A stretch of 64,000 nucleotides of DNA from Umbilicaria muhlenbergii (Eukaryota > Ascomycota > Lecanoromycetes > Umbilicariales > Umbilicariaceae), in the NCBI GenBank assembly GCA_000611775.1, contig KK106982.1, forward strand, positions 868,001-932,000, given 5' to 3'. The translations under genes and the position numbers were made by a program. Positions 37,391 to 49,457 of the stretch are shown piece after piece (positions within the stretch are counted from its first letter, which is position 1; the number at the start of each line of letters is the position of its first letter). The notes beneath the pieces are model-generated. The model was not told the DNA's origin. It ran no database searches and was given only the letters and a program-made list of their open reading frames with translations.

Positions 37391-39579
37391 ATGTCTTCTC
37401 CAGATCCTCGCAAGTCCTCGAGACAGGGCCATCTCTGGAGACCCCGCAGTCGATCAACTGGAGAATCCGCGATAGCTGAAGCGTCAATAGCACGCGATCT
37501 GGAAGCGGAATCTGCTGATGATCAAGAAGAAGATGACGACTCCATCGATCAGGGCGACAGCGATTCAGATTCTGAGGTCTCCACACTGCGACCCGATAAT
37601 GCCCACAGCTCCTCTCTCCAATATTCAATGGTCGGCTCATACCGTCGCCCAAGCTTCACGACAGCCGGGCCACGGGCCACGGTGGTGTTTGGACAAGGTG
37701 CCGATCGAACGCCAACGAAGAAGGAGAGACACGAGGCTAGAAGGGAAGAAAGAAGCTTGCTTAGGGACAACAATGTGATTCCACCCAAGCACCCCCAAAG
37801 GGGCGAGGGCTCAGAATCTGTGGCGAGACGTCTCCATAAGAATCTGCCTGTTGTGGGTGTACCCGGTGGAGACAGGAAGGTGATACGTCCAGGCGAGACA
37901 CCTCCCGATGGAACCACGATTGGTGATCCTCTGGAACCGTCAGAAACAACAGCCCTACTGGGTGATCCCGATCTACCCTACGGGGGCCAGGACACTCACG
38001 AGAATATCAACAAGCGATGGGAGGAGGCTGTCGCAGCCGGGATGATCAAAACCACTTGGCAACGAGAGGCCAAAGTACTTGGCCGCTATTCTGCACCACT
38101 GATTATGACCTTCCTGTTACAGTATTCTTTGACGGTCGCCAGCATCTTCACTGTGGGCCATCTCGGCAGAGTGGAACTGGGAGCGGTCAGTCTGGCTAGC
38201 ATGACGGCCAATATTACAGGATATGCCATCTACCATGGTCTTGCAACGAGTCTGGATACGCTATGTGCGCAAGCATATGGATCGGGGAAAAAGAAGCTGG
38301 TAGGGCTCCAGATGCAGAGGATGGTCTACTTCCTCTGGACGATCACTATCCCCATTGGAATCATCTGGTAACCATCCAGTCAGATATACTGAGGTGGAAA
38401 ACAATGCTAAAGCAAGAATAATAGGCTCAGCGCTGAAGCGATACTAGAAAGAATTGTACCTGAACACGATGTTGCGGTTCTAGCAGGACAATATCTGAGG
38501 ATCATCCTGATCGGCGCACCTGGTTATGCCTGCTTCGAGAGTGGGAAGCGGTATTTACAAGCCCAAGGCCTATTCTCAGCATCCCTCTACGTTCTCCTCA
38601 TCTGCGCCCCACTAAATGCCCTTATGAACTGGCTCTTCGTCTGGGTAAACACTCCTCTTGCGCACATCCTCCCCCATACACAACAGAGATCAGCTAACAT
38701 TCACCACCAGCAATTCCACTGGGGATTCATCGGCGCTCCCACCGCCGTCGCCATAACCGACACCCTCCTCCCCATCCTCCTCGCCCTCTACGTCCGCTTC
38801 ATCGGCGGCCGCTCCTGCTGGCCCGGCTTCACCCGCCGCGCTCTCCACAACTGGGGTCCAATGATCCGGCTCGCCCTCCCGGGCCTCCTCATGGTCGAAG
38901 CCGAATGCCTAGCCTTCGAACTCCTCACCCTCGCCTCCTCCTATTTCGGCACCACCTACCTCGCCGCTCAGGCCACGCTGGCCACGCTGACAAGTTTGAC
39001 ATTTCAGATCCCCTTTCCGATCAGTATTGCGGCGAGTACGCGGATTGCGAATTTGATCGGGGCGACGCTGGCGGGGGCGGCGAAGACGAGCGCGAAGGTG
39101 GCGTTGGTGGCGGCGACGATTGTCGGGATCTTGAATATTGTGCTGCTTTCTTCGTTGAGGAGTTATATCCCTCGGCTTTTCACTAGTGATCCGGAGGTTA
39201 TCGAGCTGGTGGCTCAGATCTTACCGCTTTGTGCGGCGTTTCAGCTGTTTGATGCGTTGGCGGCTAATTGCAATGGTATCCTGCGCGGGTTGGGGAGGCA
39301 GGAGGTGGGGGGGTGGGTGCAGTTGTTTTGTTATTATGTGGTTGCTATGCCGATTAGTATGGGGACTGCATTTGGGTTTGATTGGAGACTGTCGGGGCTG
39401 TGGTCCGGGGTAGCGGTGGCATTAGGGTTGTAAGTCTCTTGTTTCTGGAATACGGGGTTTGAGTCTTGTTTTGCTGACGGGCCCTGCGCAGAGTTTCTTG
39501 CATCGAGGCTGTTTTCTTGTATCGGACAAGCTGGGAAAGGTCGGTGGAAGATGCGAAGAATAGGAATGCTAATTCGTGA
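37391..39579 (+). CDS. MATE-family multidrug/metabolite transporter
   Basis: Predicted 667-aa proton-coupled exporter. Exons 37391-38367, 38425-38644, 38711-39429 and 39492-39579 give 668 codons. The first 230 or so residues are hydrophilic, acidic and Ser-rich, typical of fungal MATE proteins. The transport core starts at WQREAKVLGRYSAPLIMTFL and has SLTVASIFTVGHLGRVELGA, LDTLCAQAYGSGKKKLVG, PFPISIAASTRIANLIGATL and CNGILRGLGRQEVGGWVQL, all characteristic of the family. About twelve spans are expected. The start MSSPDPRKSS is the first ATG downstream of the in-frame leader with good context; an in-frame extension upstream is possible. The closest yeast relative by type would be Erc1 (ethionine resistance). 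Substrate unknown. Confidence 0.92.
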
Positions 39580-39776
39580 GGAAGCATCGAGGGCTCAGAT
39601 AACTATACCCCAAAAAAGACTGCGTTGAGCATTTTTGGTACTTCAATCAGCTATGCATCCAAAGATCGCTGGTGATGCTATCCTCGACGATCGTCTGTCA
39701 GCCAACCTGATACGCCAGACGCCACTCATGCGCTCGTTCTCTTCAGCCAAGCAAATTTTCCATCTCGGCTCTAGGT

Positions 39777-40821
39777 TCAAAATTCCAATATCGCCCACGT
39801 ATCGTCATCCACCGTCGTGAAAATCATCCCATGACTCAACAGCTCATCTCCCGCCTTCATCACATCCGCAATTTGCATGCCCAACGTCGCCGCTATATCC
39901 TGCACATGCAGCCCCTCATTAAGTTGAGGGCTAGTCTTCAGCGCCTGATATACCCTCCGCGCTCCCGGGCTCACATTGGGCATCTGTCGTCCATTCATCG
40001 TCCCCGCATCCGCCCCGCTCTGCTCATACCCTATCTGCTGTGGTTGCCCGTACGTCCCGTTCGTGCCCTCGATGGCCGCTTTGCTGAATTGCTCCGGCGG
40101 GCCGCGTGTGAAATACAGGTGCACGAATGTGGCTTCGAGCAGGTGGTATTGGATCTCGTTTTTGTCGGTGATGGGCCGGATGACGTGTGCGCCGACGTGG
40201 CGTTTGTTGTTGAATGCTTTGAGGCGGCCCCACACGCGGGCGTATTCGTTTTCGGTAAGTTTGGGCTTCGAGGACGTGGTGGTGAGGGCGTTGTCAAGGG
40301 ACGTGGTGGCGTCGGAGTCGACCCATTGTTTTACTTCTACGGTGCCGGTGCCGTCATCGAGTTTGTAAGTTATGTTTGTGGTTTGCGAGGATATGTTACG
40401 GATTTGTCCGACGAATGTAACCTGTTGTGGAGTGCTTTAGTAAGGTGATGGCCAACAGGGACGTTGGAAGAGTTCACTTGTGTGATTTCCACGTCGTCAG
40501 TCTTGAACTCGGCATCTGGGTGCGGTTGTTGTGCGTCGAGCAGCTGCTTTATTGTGACGGGTCGTAGGGTGTCTTTGCCGTATGTTCCCTGAGTAGATGA
40601 GATCTGTTGGAAAGGAGTGAGAGATGGCAATGCTACCTTTCCAGCCGGACTGGGCTGACTCCCACCCTGCGATCCTCCCATAAAACCCCCACCACCTGCT
40701 CCTCCTTGTGCCCCATATGAGGTTGTAGAGTACTGGCCACCGGCATAACTATTGTAATCTGCACTCATCAGCTGGTGAACGTTGGACCCCATTGCAACTT
40801 TCGCTATGTGGCCTTACCCAT
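39777..40821 (-). CDS. rfa2: Replication protein A 32-kDa subunit
   Basis: Middle subunit of the RPA heterotrimer that coats single-stranded DNA in replication and repair. Exons 40821-40818, 40758-40478 and 40421-39777 give 309 aa. The first coding exon is only ATGG. The intron 40759-40817 (GTAAGG...GCTGATGAGTGCAG) joins it to give MDYNSYAGGQYS, a typical RPA2 start; without this intron the downstream frame would begin at a less typical ATG. A Gly/Ser-rich, phosphorylatable N-terminus is followed by an OB fold (VTFVGQIRNISSQTTNITYK, TGTVEVKQWVD, YARVWGRLKAFNNKRHVGAH) and a C-terminal winged helix (GLHVQDIAATLGMQIADVMK). Its protein-interaction tail is intact. Confidence 0.93.
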
Positions 40822-41211
40822 ATCTGTAGTGTTTTCAATGCGGGTTGGTGTTGATGTGGGGTAGATTAGATCAAACGAATGGTGATTCACAGTAGTTGCC
40901 GGACTGTAGGCACTAGATTACACTCGTGGTGCAGTGCAGGGTAGATATCAGTATGAGCTGCGTGGAATCTAGGGCACGCTGTCGTCGGGAATACTTCTTT
41001 CAAGTGTGTCAGCTATGGCGATGAGATGCCGACGCGTCCAAGTGAACGTGTATAGTGTTTTCGCGCGATTTAGCCTAATCGCACAGGGCTGAGATTATAA
41101 GGATTCAAGGCCAAAAACTCTAAATCTCAGTATCAACCCGTCTGAAACCACCCCGTTAGACAGCGGTATTTAATTGTAGTCTTTGGCACCGAGCGGCGAA
41201 CATCTTCCACA
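40822..41211. promoter_or_regulatory. Divergent promoter region, RPA32 / DBP10
   Basis: 390 bp between head-to-head housekeeping genes. It contains ACGCGT-like GACGCGTCC near 41030, which resembles the MCB box of cell-cycle-regulated replication genes. That link is inference. Confidence 0.4.
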
Positions 41212-43962
41212 ATGCCTCACCGGGCGCCCTCCCCAGCGCTCTCAGAGAATGAGGTTGACATTTCGAGAGCCCTTTTCGACAATGGGAGTGTTTCAGGCTC
41301 CGAGGAGGAGGGCGCACAGCAACATCCAGATCGCAAAAAACGCATGCTTGCGTCGGAGGACATGCTGGACCTAGCAGCAAGTGGGTCTGAAGATGAAGGA
41401 TTCATTGCAGCCGCACAGGCAGCATCGAACCGTAAGGCTTCGAACCTAAAAGGCAGAACGGTCAAGAAGGGTGGCGGCTTCCAGGCTATGGGCCTCAATG
41501 CCAACCTCCTCAAAGCTATAACCCGCAAAGGCTTCTCAGTACCTACACCCATACAACGGAAGACAATCCCTCTTGTGCTGGATGGCCAGGATGTCGTGGG
41601 AATGGCGCGGACAGGTTCCGGGAAAACTGCAGCTTTCGTCATACCAATGGTCGAGAAGCTCAAGGCACACAGTGCGAGAGTGGGGGCGCGAGCGTTGATT
41701 TTATCCCCGTCGCGGGAGCTAGCGCTGCAGACACTTAAGGTGGTGAAAGAGCTTGGGCGAGGAACGGATCTCAAGTGCGTGCTACTGGTTGGTGGCGACA
41801 GCCTGGAGGAACAATTTGGCTTCATGACTGGGAACCCGGATATTGTGATTGCTACGCCTGGACGGTTTCTACATCTCAAGGTTGAGATGGGGCTTGACTT
41901 GTCCTCGATACGCTACGTAGTATTCGACGAGGCCGATCGTCTCTTCGAGATGGGCTTTGCAGCTCAACTGACGGAGATTCTGCACGCGCTGCCACAACAA
42001 AGACAGACTCTTCTATTTTCGGCAACCTTACCCAAATCTCTCGTGGAGTTTGCTAGGGCTGGATTACAGGAGCCGAGCTTGGTCCGGTTGGATGCGGAGA
42101 GTAAGATCTCCCCAGACCTTGAGAATGCTTTTTTCACAGTGAAGAGTGCCGAGAAGGAGGGAGCACTGTTGCATATCCTTAACGATATCATCAAGATGCC
42201 TACCGGCCAGACCGAAGCTGCGACTCGTGTCAAAGAGGAGGGGAGCAAGAATAGCAAGAAGAGAAAGCGTAATGAGGTTGACGGGGTCAAGACACATGAA
42301 TCACCGACTGCTCATTCAACTATTATTTTTACGGCTACAAAACACCACGTAGACTACATAGCATCTTTGTTGCGTCTTTCCGGATTTTCTGTGTCTCACG
42401 CATACGGATCGCTGGACCAAATGGCGCGGAAGATGCAGGTACAAGATTTTCGAACTGGTATGACGAACATACTTGTAGTGACAGATGTTGCTGCAAGAGG
42501 AATCGATATCCCGGTGCTAGCCAATGTGATCAACTATGACTTTCCTGCACAGCCAAAAATTTTTGTCCATCGTGTGGGGCGGACTGCAAGAGCTGGCCAA
42601 AGAGGTTGGAGCTACAGTCTTGTCAGGGAGTCAGACGCCCCTTATCTCCTGGATCTGCAGCTCTTCCTTGGTAAGAGATTGATCCTTGGCCGGGATGGTG
42701 GAGGTGGGATCAATTACGCCGAGGACGTTGTTGTGGGTAGTGTCGTGAGAGACCGACTTGAGCGGAGCTGCGAGTGGGTGACAAAACTTCTCGATGAAGA
42801 CTCAGAGCTGGTGGCGCTACGATCGGTCGCAGGCAAAGGCGAGAAGCTGTATCTAAGGACCCGCAACTCAGCTTCGAGTGAGAGCGCCAAAAGATCGAAA
42901 GAGATCGTGACTTCGAAGAACTGGATGGCGTTACATCCATTGTTCAACAGCGAGTCAGATAACGCCGAAATTGAGAGGGAGAAGATGCTTGCACGCGTGA
43001 GCGGATTTCGACCACAAGAGACGGTGTTCGAGATCGGGAAACGAGGGGCAAATGGAGAAGCTGCGGATGTAATGAGAAGAAGAAGAGGGACCATCGAAGC
43101 TAGGAAGCGGAAGCAGCAAGATTCTCATGACGGTGACCCACCTGCAGATCCGGACGATAATGGTCTTGCTGCCAAGGGTGACATGCAATTATCAGGCAAT
43201 GCCGCTTTTGACGGGCCCGATGCGGATATGGATTCTGCTTCAGAAGAGGAACTTGAGGTAACATTTACGCAATCAGCTGGACCCAAAGGGAAGCACAGCA
43301 AAGACTCGTGGAAAGATTCGGAACATTTCATGTCATACACACCTTCATCGATAAACCTTGCTGAGGATAGGGGCTATGGCGTGCATTCGGGATCGTACAA
43401 CACGGCCTCGCAGAACTCGAACTTCGTTGAAGCCGCAAGAGGGGTGACAATGGATCTCAACAACGATGATGGTGCAAAGGCCTTCGCCGAGCCCAGTAAG
43501 CCGCGTGGTATGCGTTGGGATAAGAAGAATAAGAAGTACGTGGCCCGAGCCAACGACGAGGACGGCTCCAAAGGCGCAAAGATGATTCGTGGCGAAACTG
43601 GTCAGAAGATAGCGGCAAGTTTTCGAAGCGGGCGCTTTGACGCATGGAGGAAGTCGAACAAGGTGGATCGTCTGCCTCGTACAGGAGATGCTGAAATTGC
43701 GTCTAATGCTGCAAGTCGGGGCGTGGGCAAACGGTTCAAGCATAAGCTAGAAAAGGCGCCCAAGGATGCGGACAAGTACAGAGATGATTACTACAAGAGG
43801 AAGAAGCAGGTTGAGGCGGCGAAGGAGAAGAGAATTGGTAGATTCAAGGATGGCAAGGGGAAAAGCGAGTTGAGAGGTGTAGACGATGTGAGAAAGGAGC
43901 GGAGCTTGAAAGAAAAGCGGAAGGAGAAGAACGCCAGGCCCACCAAGAAGAGGAAGTTTTGA
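41212..43962 (+). CDS. dbp10: ATP-dependent RNA helicase DBP10
   Basis: Nucleolar DEAD-box helicase for 60S subunit assembly. Single exon, 916 aa. Motifs in order: Q motif ([19 protein letters not shown]), motif [12 protein letters not shown], Ia PSRELALQT, Ib TPGR, motif [15 protein letters not shown] (DEAD), motif III FSATLP, motif IV-type [41 protein letters not shown]. The long C-terminal half has the DBP10 C-terminal domain ([14 protein letters not shown] region) and a Lys/Arg-rich end ([17 protein letters not shown]) that likely carries nuclear/nucleolar signals. The start [20 protein letters not shown] is family-like. Length fits the family. Confidence 0.96.
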   Translation: MPHRAPSPALSENEVDISRALFDNGSVSGSEEEGAQQHPDRKKRMLASEDMLDLAASGSEDEGFIAAAQAASNRKASNLKGRTVKKGGGFQAMGLNANLLKAITRKGFSVPTPIQRKTIPLVLDGQDVVGMARTGSGKTAAFVIPMVEKLKAHSARVGARALILSPSRELALQTLKVVKELGRGTDLKCVLLVGGDSLEEQFGFMTGNPDIVIATPGRFLHLKVEMGLDLSSIRYVVFDEADRLFEMGFAAQLTEILHALPQQRQTLLFSATLPKSLVEFARAGLQEPSLVRLDAESKISPDLENAFFTVKSAEKEGALLHILNDIIKMPTGQTEAATRVKEEGSKNSKKRKRNEVDGVKTHESPTAHSTIIFTATKHHVDYIASLLRLSGFSVSHAYGSLDQMARKMQVQDFRTGMTNILVVTDVAARGIDIPVLANVINYDFPAQPKIFVHRVGRTARAGQRGWSYSLVRESDAPYLLDLQLFLGKRLILGRDGGGGINYAEDVVVGSVVRDRLERSCEWVTKLLDEDSELVALRSVAGKGEKLYLRTRNSASSESAKRSKEIVTSKNWMALHPLFNSESDNAEIEREKMLARVSGFRPQETVFEIGKRGANGEAADVMRRRRGTIEARKRKQQDSHDGDPPADPDDNGLAAKGDMQLSGNAAFDGPDADMDSASEEELEVTFTQSAGPKGKHSKDSWKDSEHFMSYTPSSINLAEDRGYGVHSGSYNTASQNSNFVEAARGVTMDLNNDDGAKAFAEPSKPRGMRWDKKNKKYVARANDEDGSKGAKMIRGETGQKIAASFRSGRFDAWRKSNKVDRLPRTGDAEIASNAASRGVGKRFKHKLEKAPKDADKYRDDYYKRKKQVEAAKEKRIGRFKDGKGKSELRGVDDVRKERSLKEKRKEKNARPTKKRKF

Positions 43963-44362
43963 GAAACGTTAGAGATATCCCACCTGCAATTGGAGTGAAT
44001 AGATAGGATAGGAAGAGAGAACGAGATTCCGAAATATCGAAACATCCATTACGATTTCCTTCTGAAAGGCCAACAAGGCTGAGGGCTAAGGAGGCATTAA
44101 GGGCATCTCGTAGACTCATGTTGATTTGGCGATCCAGGCATTTTCCCCGGATTTCGGTAAGATCGACTTGCCTCGGTTAGATAGACTGTTGATTACGATC
44201 ATGTTGCCACCGACTCTTCCAGAAAGCCGAGCTACACGTGTCTCTTCCTCTCATATGCCGAGTACTCAAGACCGTCTTCACTCTCAGCCATTCGTATCTT
44301 CAGCGTAGACATAGAAACAGTCGGGCCTCGCACGCCTCCTCGACAGGGTGGGACACAGGAAT
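43963..44362. other. Intergenic, DBP10 / Lon
   Basis: 400 bp holding the DBP10 3' UTR and the Lon promoter, in tandem orientation. No additional gene. Confidence 0.5.
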
Positions 44363-47278
44363 ATGGCTCCATCGAATCCGAAGACCCTGCCTATCATACC
44401 TCTTGCACATGGCTCGGTATTGCTTCCGGGCATCACACTTCGAGTGCCTGTAGCCAATAGACCCGACATACCTGCGCTACTCTCGTCAGTTTACACGCGG
44501 GCCACGACTCCGAAGCCAGACGCAACCGCTATCTCGATCGGTTGCGTGCCTCTGAACTCTCCCCTCCTTAGCCCGGATGGACAGAGGCTGCTGGACGATA
44601 AGAACGCAAATAGCTGGCGAGTGTCAGACAAGTCCGATATCAACCCAGGCAAGGCCGACCGAGGGGATCTGTTCGCATATGGCACTGTTGCGAAAATATC
44701 CGGTGTCCAAGGGCGCCGGCCGGGGGAACTGGCATTGATAGTCGAAGGGGTTAGGCGGTTCAAAATATACAACATCACCCAAGACAAGCCCTACTTTGAG
44801 GCAGAGGTGACTTATCATGACGAGGACGGTAAGTAGAAGGGTGCGTCCAAAGGAGGGCATTGCTGACTAGGATGGTCTATAGTGGCTGAGCCCATCGATG
44901 CAACTGTAGAGCGACTTTTCTCTCAGCTAAAGCAGCTATCACGGGAACTGCTTGCACTTGTCCGACTATCTTCATTACTTCCCCAATCCTCAGCAAATCT
45001 ATCACCCTTGCTGGCGCGGCGGCTGGAACTGTTTATAGCTAGAAAGGACGTTCAAGAGGCGGGCGTATTGGCCGACTTCATGGCGAACGTGGTGGAGGCG
45101 TCTCATGAAGAAAAATTGCGCATATTGTCGGCAGTGAACGTCAAGGACAGGCTCGATCGGGTGGTTGAATTATTGTCGAGGCAAACCCAGGGTATTAAGA
45201 GCAGTGTCAAGATCACCACTATAACGAGCACGACCCTTCCACCTCAAAGCATTGATCCCAGCAACTACACCCAAGATCAAAGGGACGCTCTGATGCGGAG
45301 GGCAATGGGCAGTATCAGAAATCAGATGCCCCCTAACTTCTCCGGCAAAGGGAACAGTGACGGTGGAGAGGATGAACCCAATGAGATTGAGGAGCTCAAA
45401 AGGAAGATTGATGATGCTAAGCTAACCACGGAAGCGCAGAAGGTCGCCGATAGGGAACTCAAGAGATTAAAGAAGATGAACCCCGCACAAGCAGAATACG
45501 GTGTGTGCAGGACGTACTTGGAGAACCTGGCGGAAATACCTTGGACCAAGGTTACGGAGGACCAACTTGGTGCAGAGACACTGAAACGAGCCCGCAAGCA
45601 ACTTGACGATGATCACTATGGCCTTGAGAAGATCAAAAAGCGGCTGCTTGAGTATCTCGCTGTGTTGAAGCTCAAACAGGCGGTCAATGATGACCTTGAG
45701 GCTCAAATAAACCGAGGATGCGAAGAGAGTACAAATTCGAAACAAGAAGACAGGGCAGCACAGAGTACGCTTGAGAAGGATCTAGACGCTGAGAATACAA
45801 GGATCCAGATCCTGAAGAGCAAGCGCATGGTGGACAAGTCTCCAATCCTACTCTTAGTAGGTCCGCCAGGAACAGGAAAGACGAGTCTGGCTAAATCTGT
45901 GGCCACTGCGCTTGGACGGAAATTCCACCGCATCTCTCTTGGCGGGGTACGTGATGAAGCCGAGATCAGAGGGCACAGACGGACATACGTTGCGGCCATG
46001 CCGGGCCTCATTGTCAACGGTCTGAAGAAGGTTGGAGTTGCAAACCCAGTGTTTTTACTCGACGAGATCGACAAAGTCGGCGGATCAAACTTCCACGGTG
46101 ACCCTTCCGCAGCTATGTTAGAAGTCTTGGATCCAGAGCAGAATCACAGCTTTACCGATCACTACGTCAACATTCCTATTGATCTAAGCAAAGTCCTGTT
46201 CATTGCCACAGCAAATACTCTAGACACAATCCCGCCTCCTTTACTAGATAGGATGGAGACTATTTCACTGTCCGGATATACGACATTAGAGAAACGCCAC
46301 ATCGCCCATCAGCACCTCATTCCCAAACAGATCAAAACCAACGGCCTCGGCGACGGCCAGGTTGTGTTCAACGACGACGTAGTCGACACCATCATCACCT
46401 CCTACACCCGCGAATCCGGCGTCCGCAATCTCGAGCGCGAAATCGGATCCGTGTGCCGTTACAAAGCCGTCGAATACGCCGATGCCAAAGACGCCTCCAA
46501 ACCCGAAACGTACAAGCCCCAAGTCTCCGTCAACGACCTGGAAGACATCCTCGGCATCGAGCGCTTCGACGAGGAAATCGCCGAGAAGAAATCCGTACCC
46601 GGCATCGTTACGGGTTTGGTTGCCTACTCCACCGGCGGCCAGGGAAGCATCCTCTTCATCGAGGTCGCCGATATGCCCGGCAAAGGTCGCGTGCAGCTGA
46701 CGGGCAAATTAGGGGATGTGCTCAAGGAGTCGGTTGAGGTCGCTTTGACGTGGGTGAAGGCGCATTCGTATGAGCTCGGCCTCACGCACGATGCCAATGA
46801 GGATATCATGAAGAATCGGAGCGTGCATGTCCATTGTCCCTCCGGCGCGATACCCAAGGATGGGCCTTCAGCCGGGCTGGCTCACACCATTGCGCTCGTC
46901 TCGCTTTTCTCGGGGAAGGCGGTGCCGCCGCAGATAGCGATGACGGGGGAGATTAGTCTGCGGGGAAGGGTTATGCCGGTGGGTGGGATCAAGGAGAAGC
47001 TGATTGGGGCGTTGAGGGCGGGGGTCAAGACGGTGTTGTTGCCCGTGGGGAATCGGAAGGATGTTAAGGATTTGCCGCAGGAGGTTAAGGATGGGCTGGA
47101 GATTGTTCATGTTTGGTAGGTTTACTCTTTGCTTGCTTTGTGCTGTTGGTGGTTTGTAGGAGCTGCAGTACTGACGTTTGGGGGTTTTAGGCATATCTGG
47201 GAGGCTATGAGGCATGTCTGGCCGGATGCGCATTGGCCTGGTGAGCAGCATCTTGCGGGAATTGAGAGCAGATTGTAG
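44363..47278 (+). CDS. lon2: Lon protease homolog 2, peroxisomal, PTS1 on last exon
   Basis: ATP-dependent AAA+ serine protease for peroxisomal matrix quality control. Exons 44363-44828, 44883-47115 and 47191-47278 give 928 aa. The Lon N-domain begins [20 protein letters not shown]. Walker [14 protein letters not shown] lies near residue 480, and Walker B is [12 protein letters not shown]. The protease domain has [15 protein letters not shown] (catalytic Ser near 817) and [14 protein letters not shown] (catalytic Lys near 859). The last 75-nt intron leads to [17 protein letters not shown] and the terminal tripeptide SRL, a type 1 peroxisomal signal. If the intron is retained, translation stops within it after VHVW, with an intact protease domain but no SRL. 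No mitochondrial presequence is present. Confidence 0.95.
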
Positions 47279-47561
47279 ATACTGTTGCTCGTACAGGGGG
47301 CGGTTATTTTCCGGGAGTCTTGGTATATCGCCTGTATGGTGCATGATAGTTTTGGGCATGTATTTGTACTCCTATGATACCGTGCGGATTCATAGCTACT
47401 AGCAAGTCCTTTCGTTCGCTCAATATGATACAAACCACCCATGCACCAAACATAAACTCCACGCCAAGGAATATCTACAGCATCCCAGCAGAACCCATGA
47501 CATAGACTTATTGCCCCTTCGTCCCCAGTACCACCACCCCCCTTTCCTCCCCAAATTCACC

Positions 47562-48441
47562 TCACACCTCCCCCCTCTTCAACGGCACATCCACCCCCCT
47601 CTCCCCCTCCCCCTCCCCTTCCATCCCTACCTCCACCTCCCTCGGCGGACCATAATCCACCCACATCGGCCTCCACTTCTCTCTCCCCTCCAATAGCGCC
47701 CTCGCCTGCTCCCTCACAGTCTTCCCATCCACCCTCGGCCTGTTGCTCGCATCCGGGCCCAGACGCTCGCGCTCAGCGTCGTTGGCTTCGTTCGCTTTGT
47801 CGTAGACGGCTTTGTCCCATCTGTTGTGCCGGGAAAAGAGAAGGGTGGGTTAGTGTTGGTGAGGTCGGTAGGGTTGGTTGGGAGTAGGGGAACGGGATGG
47901 ATGATGGGGAGATGAAGGGACGGGGAGAGGTGGAAGGGAGGAGGGGGAGGTGGAAGGCTGGGGAAAGAGGAAAAGAGGCATGAAGGAAGACTCACGCATC
48001 AAACTCCTCCGGCGGCTCCGGCCAAACAAACGCCTTCTCCATCTCCACCGTCATTTTCTTGATCGCCCGCGGCCTGAACCACCGCCGTTGCGCAGGCACC
48101 ATCTTCCCCGGCCGGTCCTGCTGCACTCTCTGTTGCTGGATGTAGGAGCGCACGGCGAGGACGGGCAGGTTGTATGCGTGGTAGAGGTAGTCTTTTAGGT
48201 CCAGTTTGTTCAAGTGCAGCGGCACGAGGAAGGAGGCCATTGTGGGAGGCAGGTTGGGCGTCCGTAGGAGGGTGAGTCTGAAGTTGGGCCTGTGAGGGGG
48301 AAGTTTAGCTGGGGGAGTGGACGTGGGGAGGTGGTGCATGGGCGGGTAGAAGGGGGGGGAGGGGGAGGGGTACAGGAATACTTGTTTTTGGCCCTTGGGT
48401 GGGTGGAATGATTTTACGCGCAGAGGCCGTAAGGTCGCCAT
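47562..48441 (-). CDS. mrp20: Mitochondrial large-subunit ribosomal protein uL23m
   Basis: Predicted 206-aa mitoribosomal protein near the exit tunnel. Exons 48441-48374, 48289-47996 and 47820-47562 give 207 codons. Junctions restore KGQKQVFLPNFRLTLLRT and PPEEFDAWDKAVYDKA. The core NLPPTMASFLVPLHLNKLDL, DYLYHAYNLPVLAVRSYIQQ and RWFRPRAIKKMTVEM is characteristic of fungal uL23m. The C-terminal extension (KWRPMWVDYGPPREVEV, then Glu/Gly-rich) is typical of filamentous species. The second intron, 175 nt, is long for this window and very purine-rich on the plus strand. Confidence 0.9.
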
Positions 48442-48707
48442 TGTGTGAAATGTAATGCAGCAATTGACGGGGATGCTCCCCTTCAAGCCTCCCGGTTGAT
48501 TTTTGGGATGGAGATGAAAGCTGCCTGTGTTTGCACTTGTTTGCTCTTGTCAGCCCTACGGCAACAACAGTCTAGTGCTAGAGGCATTCACTGCGAAAAT
48601 TAAAGCATGTTGATGATGCAGGGGTTTCATGATGGCTATCGATCTTGCATTGCTAGCTAGCAAGATGAGGTGATACATAAGCCAGGAGGACAAAATTCAT
48701 ATCAGTA

Positions 48708-49082
48708 CAGTAAACCCTCGCTATAACAAACTTGGCAGTAACGAAATCCGGGTAATAACGAACTGAAATTGAATCCCCCAAGAAATTCCTATGTAAAATA
48801 ACGAAATATTGGTTATTACGAATTTGTTAACATTTCGCCGAAGATTCTCCAGGGTTCGTTACTATCCAGGTTAGTCTGCGTGAGATCTGGCCATACAAAT
48901 CTGTCTGAGAACAATGACTCAGCACTGAAATGGGTAAAACTTCTTAAAAAATATCCCCGTCAACCTTGGCAACTTATGATACTGAGGCCCGCCGCTGCTT
49001 ACTAAGAAACTCCTAAACGAAACCCTGTTTATAACGAACTGCTTAAGCGGAATTTTCAATTCGTTATAGCCAGGGTTTACTG
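48708..49082. mobile_element. MITE-like DNA element, pogo/Tc1-mariner type ends
   Basis: A 375-bp AT-rich element without coding capacity. The terminal inverted repeats of about 25 bp begin CAGTAAACCCT, continue (C/G)GCTATAAC(A/G)AA, and match with about three mismatches. The interior repeats ATAACGAA-like motifs several times in both orientations. TIRs of the form CAGT...CCCTCGnTATAACGAA are usual for pogo-like elements. TA precedes the left end; the right flank is GTA, so the target duplication is imperfect. Confidence 0.75.
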
Positions 49083-49085
49083 GTA

Positions 49086-49457
49086 ACGTAGTCCACGGGG
49101 CAACGCCGCACCCCCCCCCCCCCCCAAGTGCGTATTCTGAAGGCCATTGAGGCCTATAATAACGCTCTTACAAATCCAGAAAGCAGCTAGAGACACAGGC
49201 TAGGAAGTCAAAACGGCTGCAGGATAAAGAGGAGAAGCAGACTGCGAAGACTGCAGTTGTCACAGCAAAAGCAGCCTCGGAGGTGCTGAAATGCATAGAA
49301 TCCTACAGCTCTGTTATAGACTACAATGTAGAGCTTCAAAGTTCCTTATTTAGATCGAAATTTACAGCTCAATTGGTGAAATTCTGATTTTTTCCCCCCG
49401 GGGGGGGGGGTGTTGTGCGGCGTTGCCTATAGTGCGGCGTTGCCCCGTGGGATACGT
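49086..49457. mobile_element. Second TIR DNA element, TA target duplication, C15/G11 runs
   Basis: A 372-bp element bounded by TIRs that start ACGTA and share CCACGGGGCAACGCCGCAC, with TA on both sides (49084-49085 and 49458-49459). The left TIR runs into C15 (49111-49125) and the right side into G11 (49400-49410), so the homopolymers extend the inverted repeat. At the right end the subterminal GTGCGGCGTTGC occurs twice. The interior has a broken plus-strand coding remnant, reading AIEAYNNALTNPES and then, in another frame, KEEKQTAKTAVVTAKAASEV. It is probably part of a transposase-type C-terminal region, but I cannot name the family. It lies 3 bp from the previous element. Confidence 0.7.

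Noticed and set aside
38905-39186. Acidic 93-codon frame inside the MATE gene
   Set aside because: Out-of-frame shadow of the transporter coding sequence.
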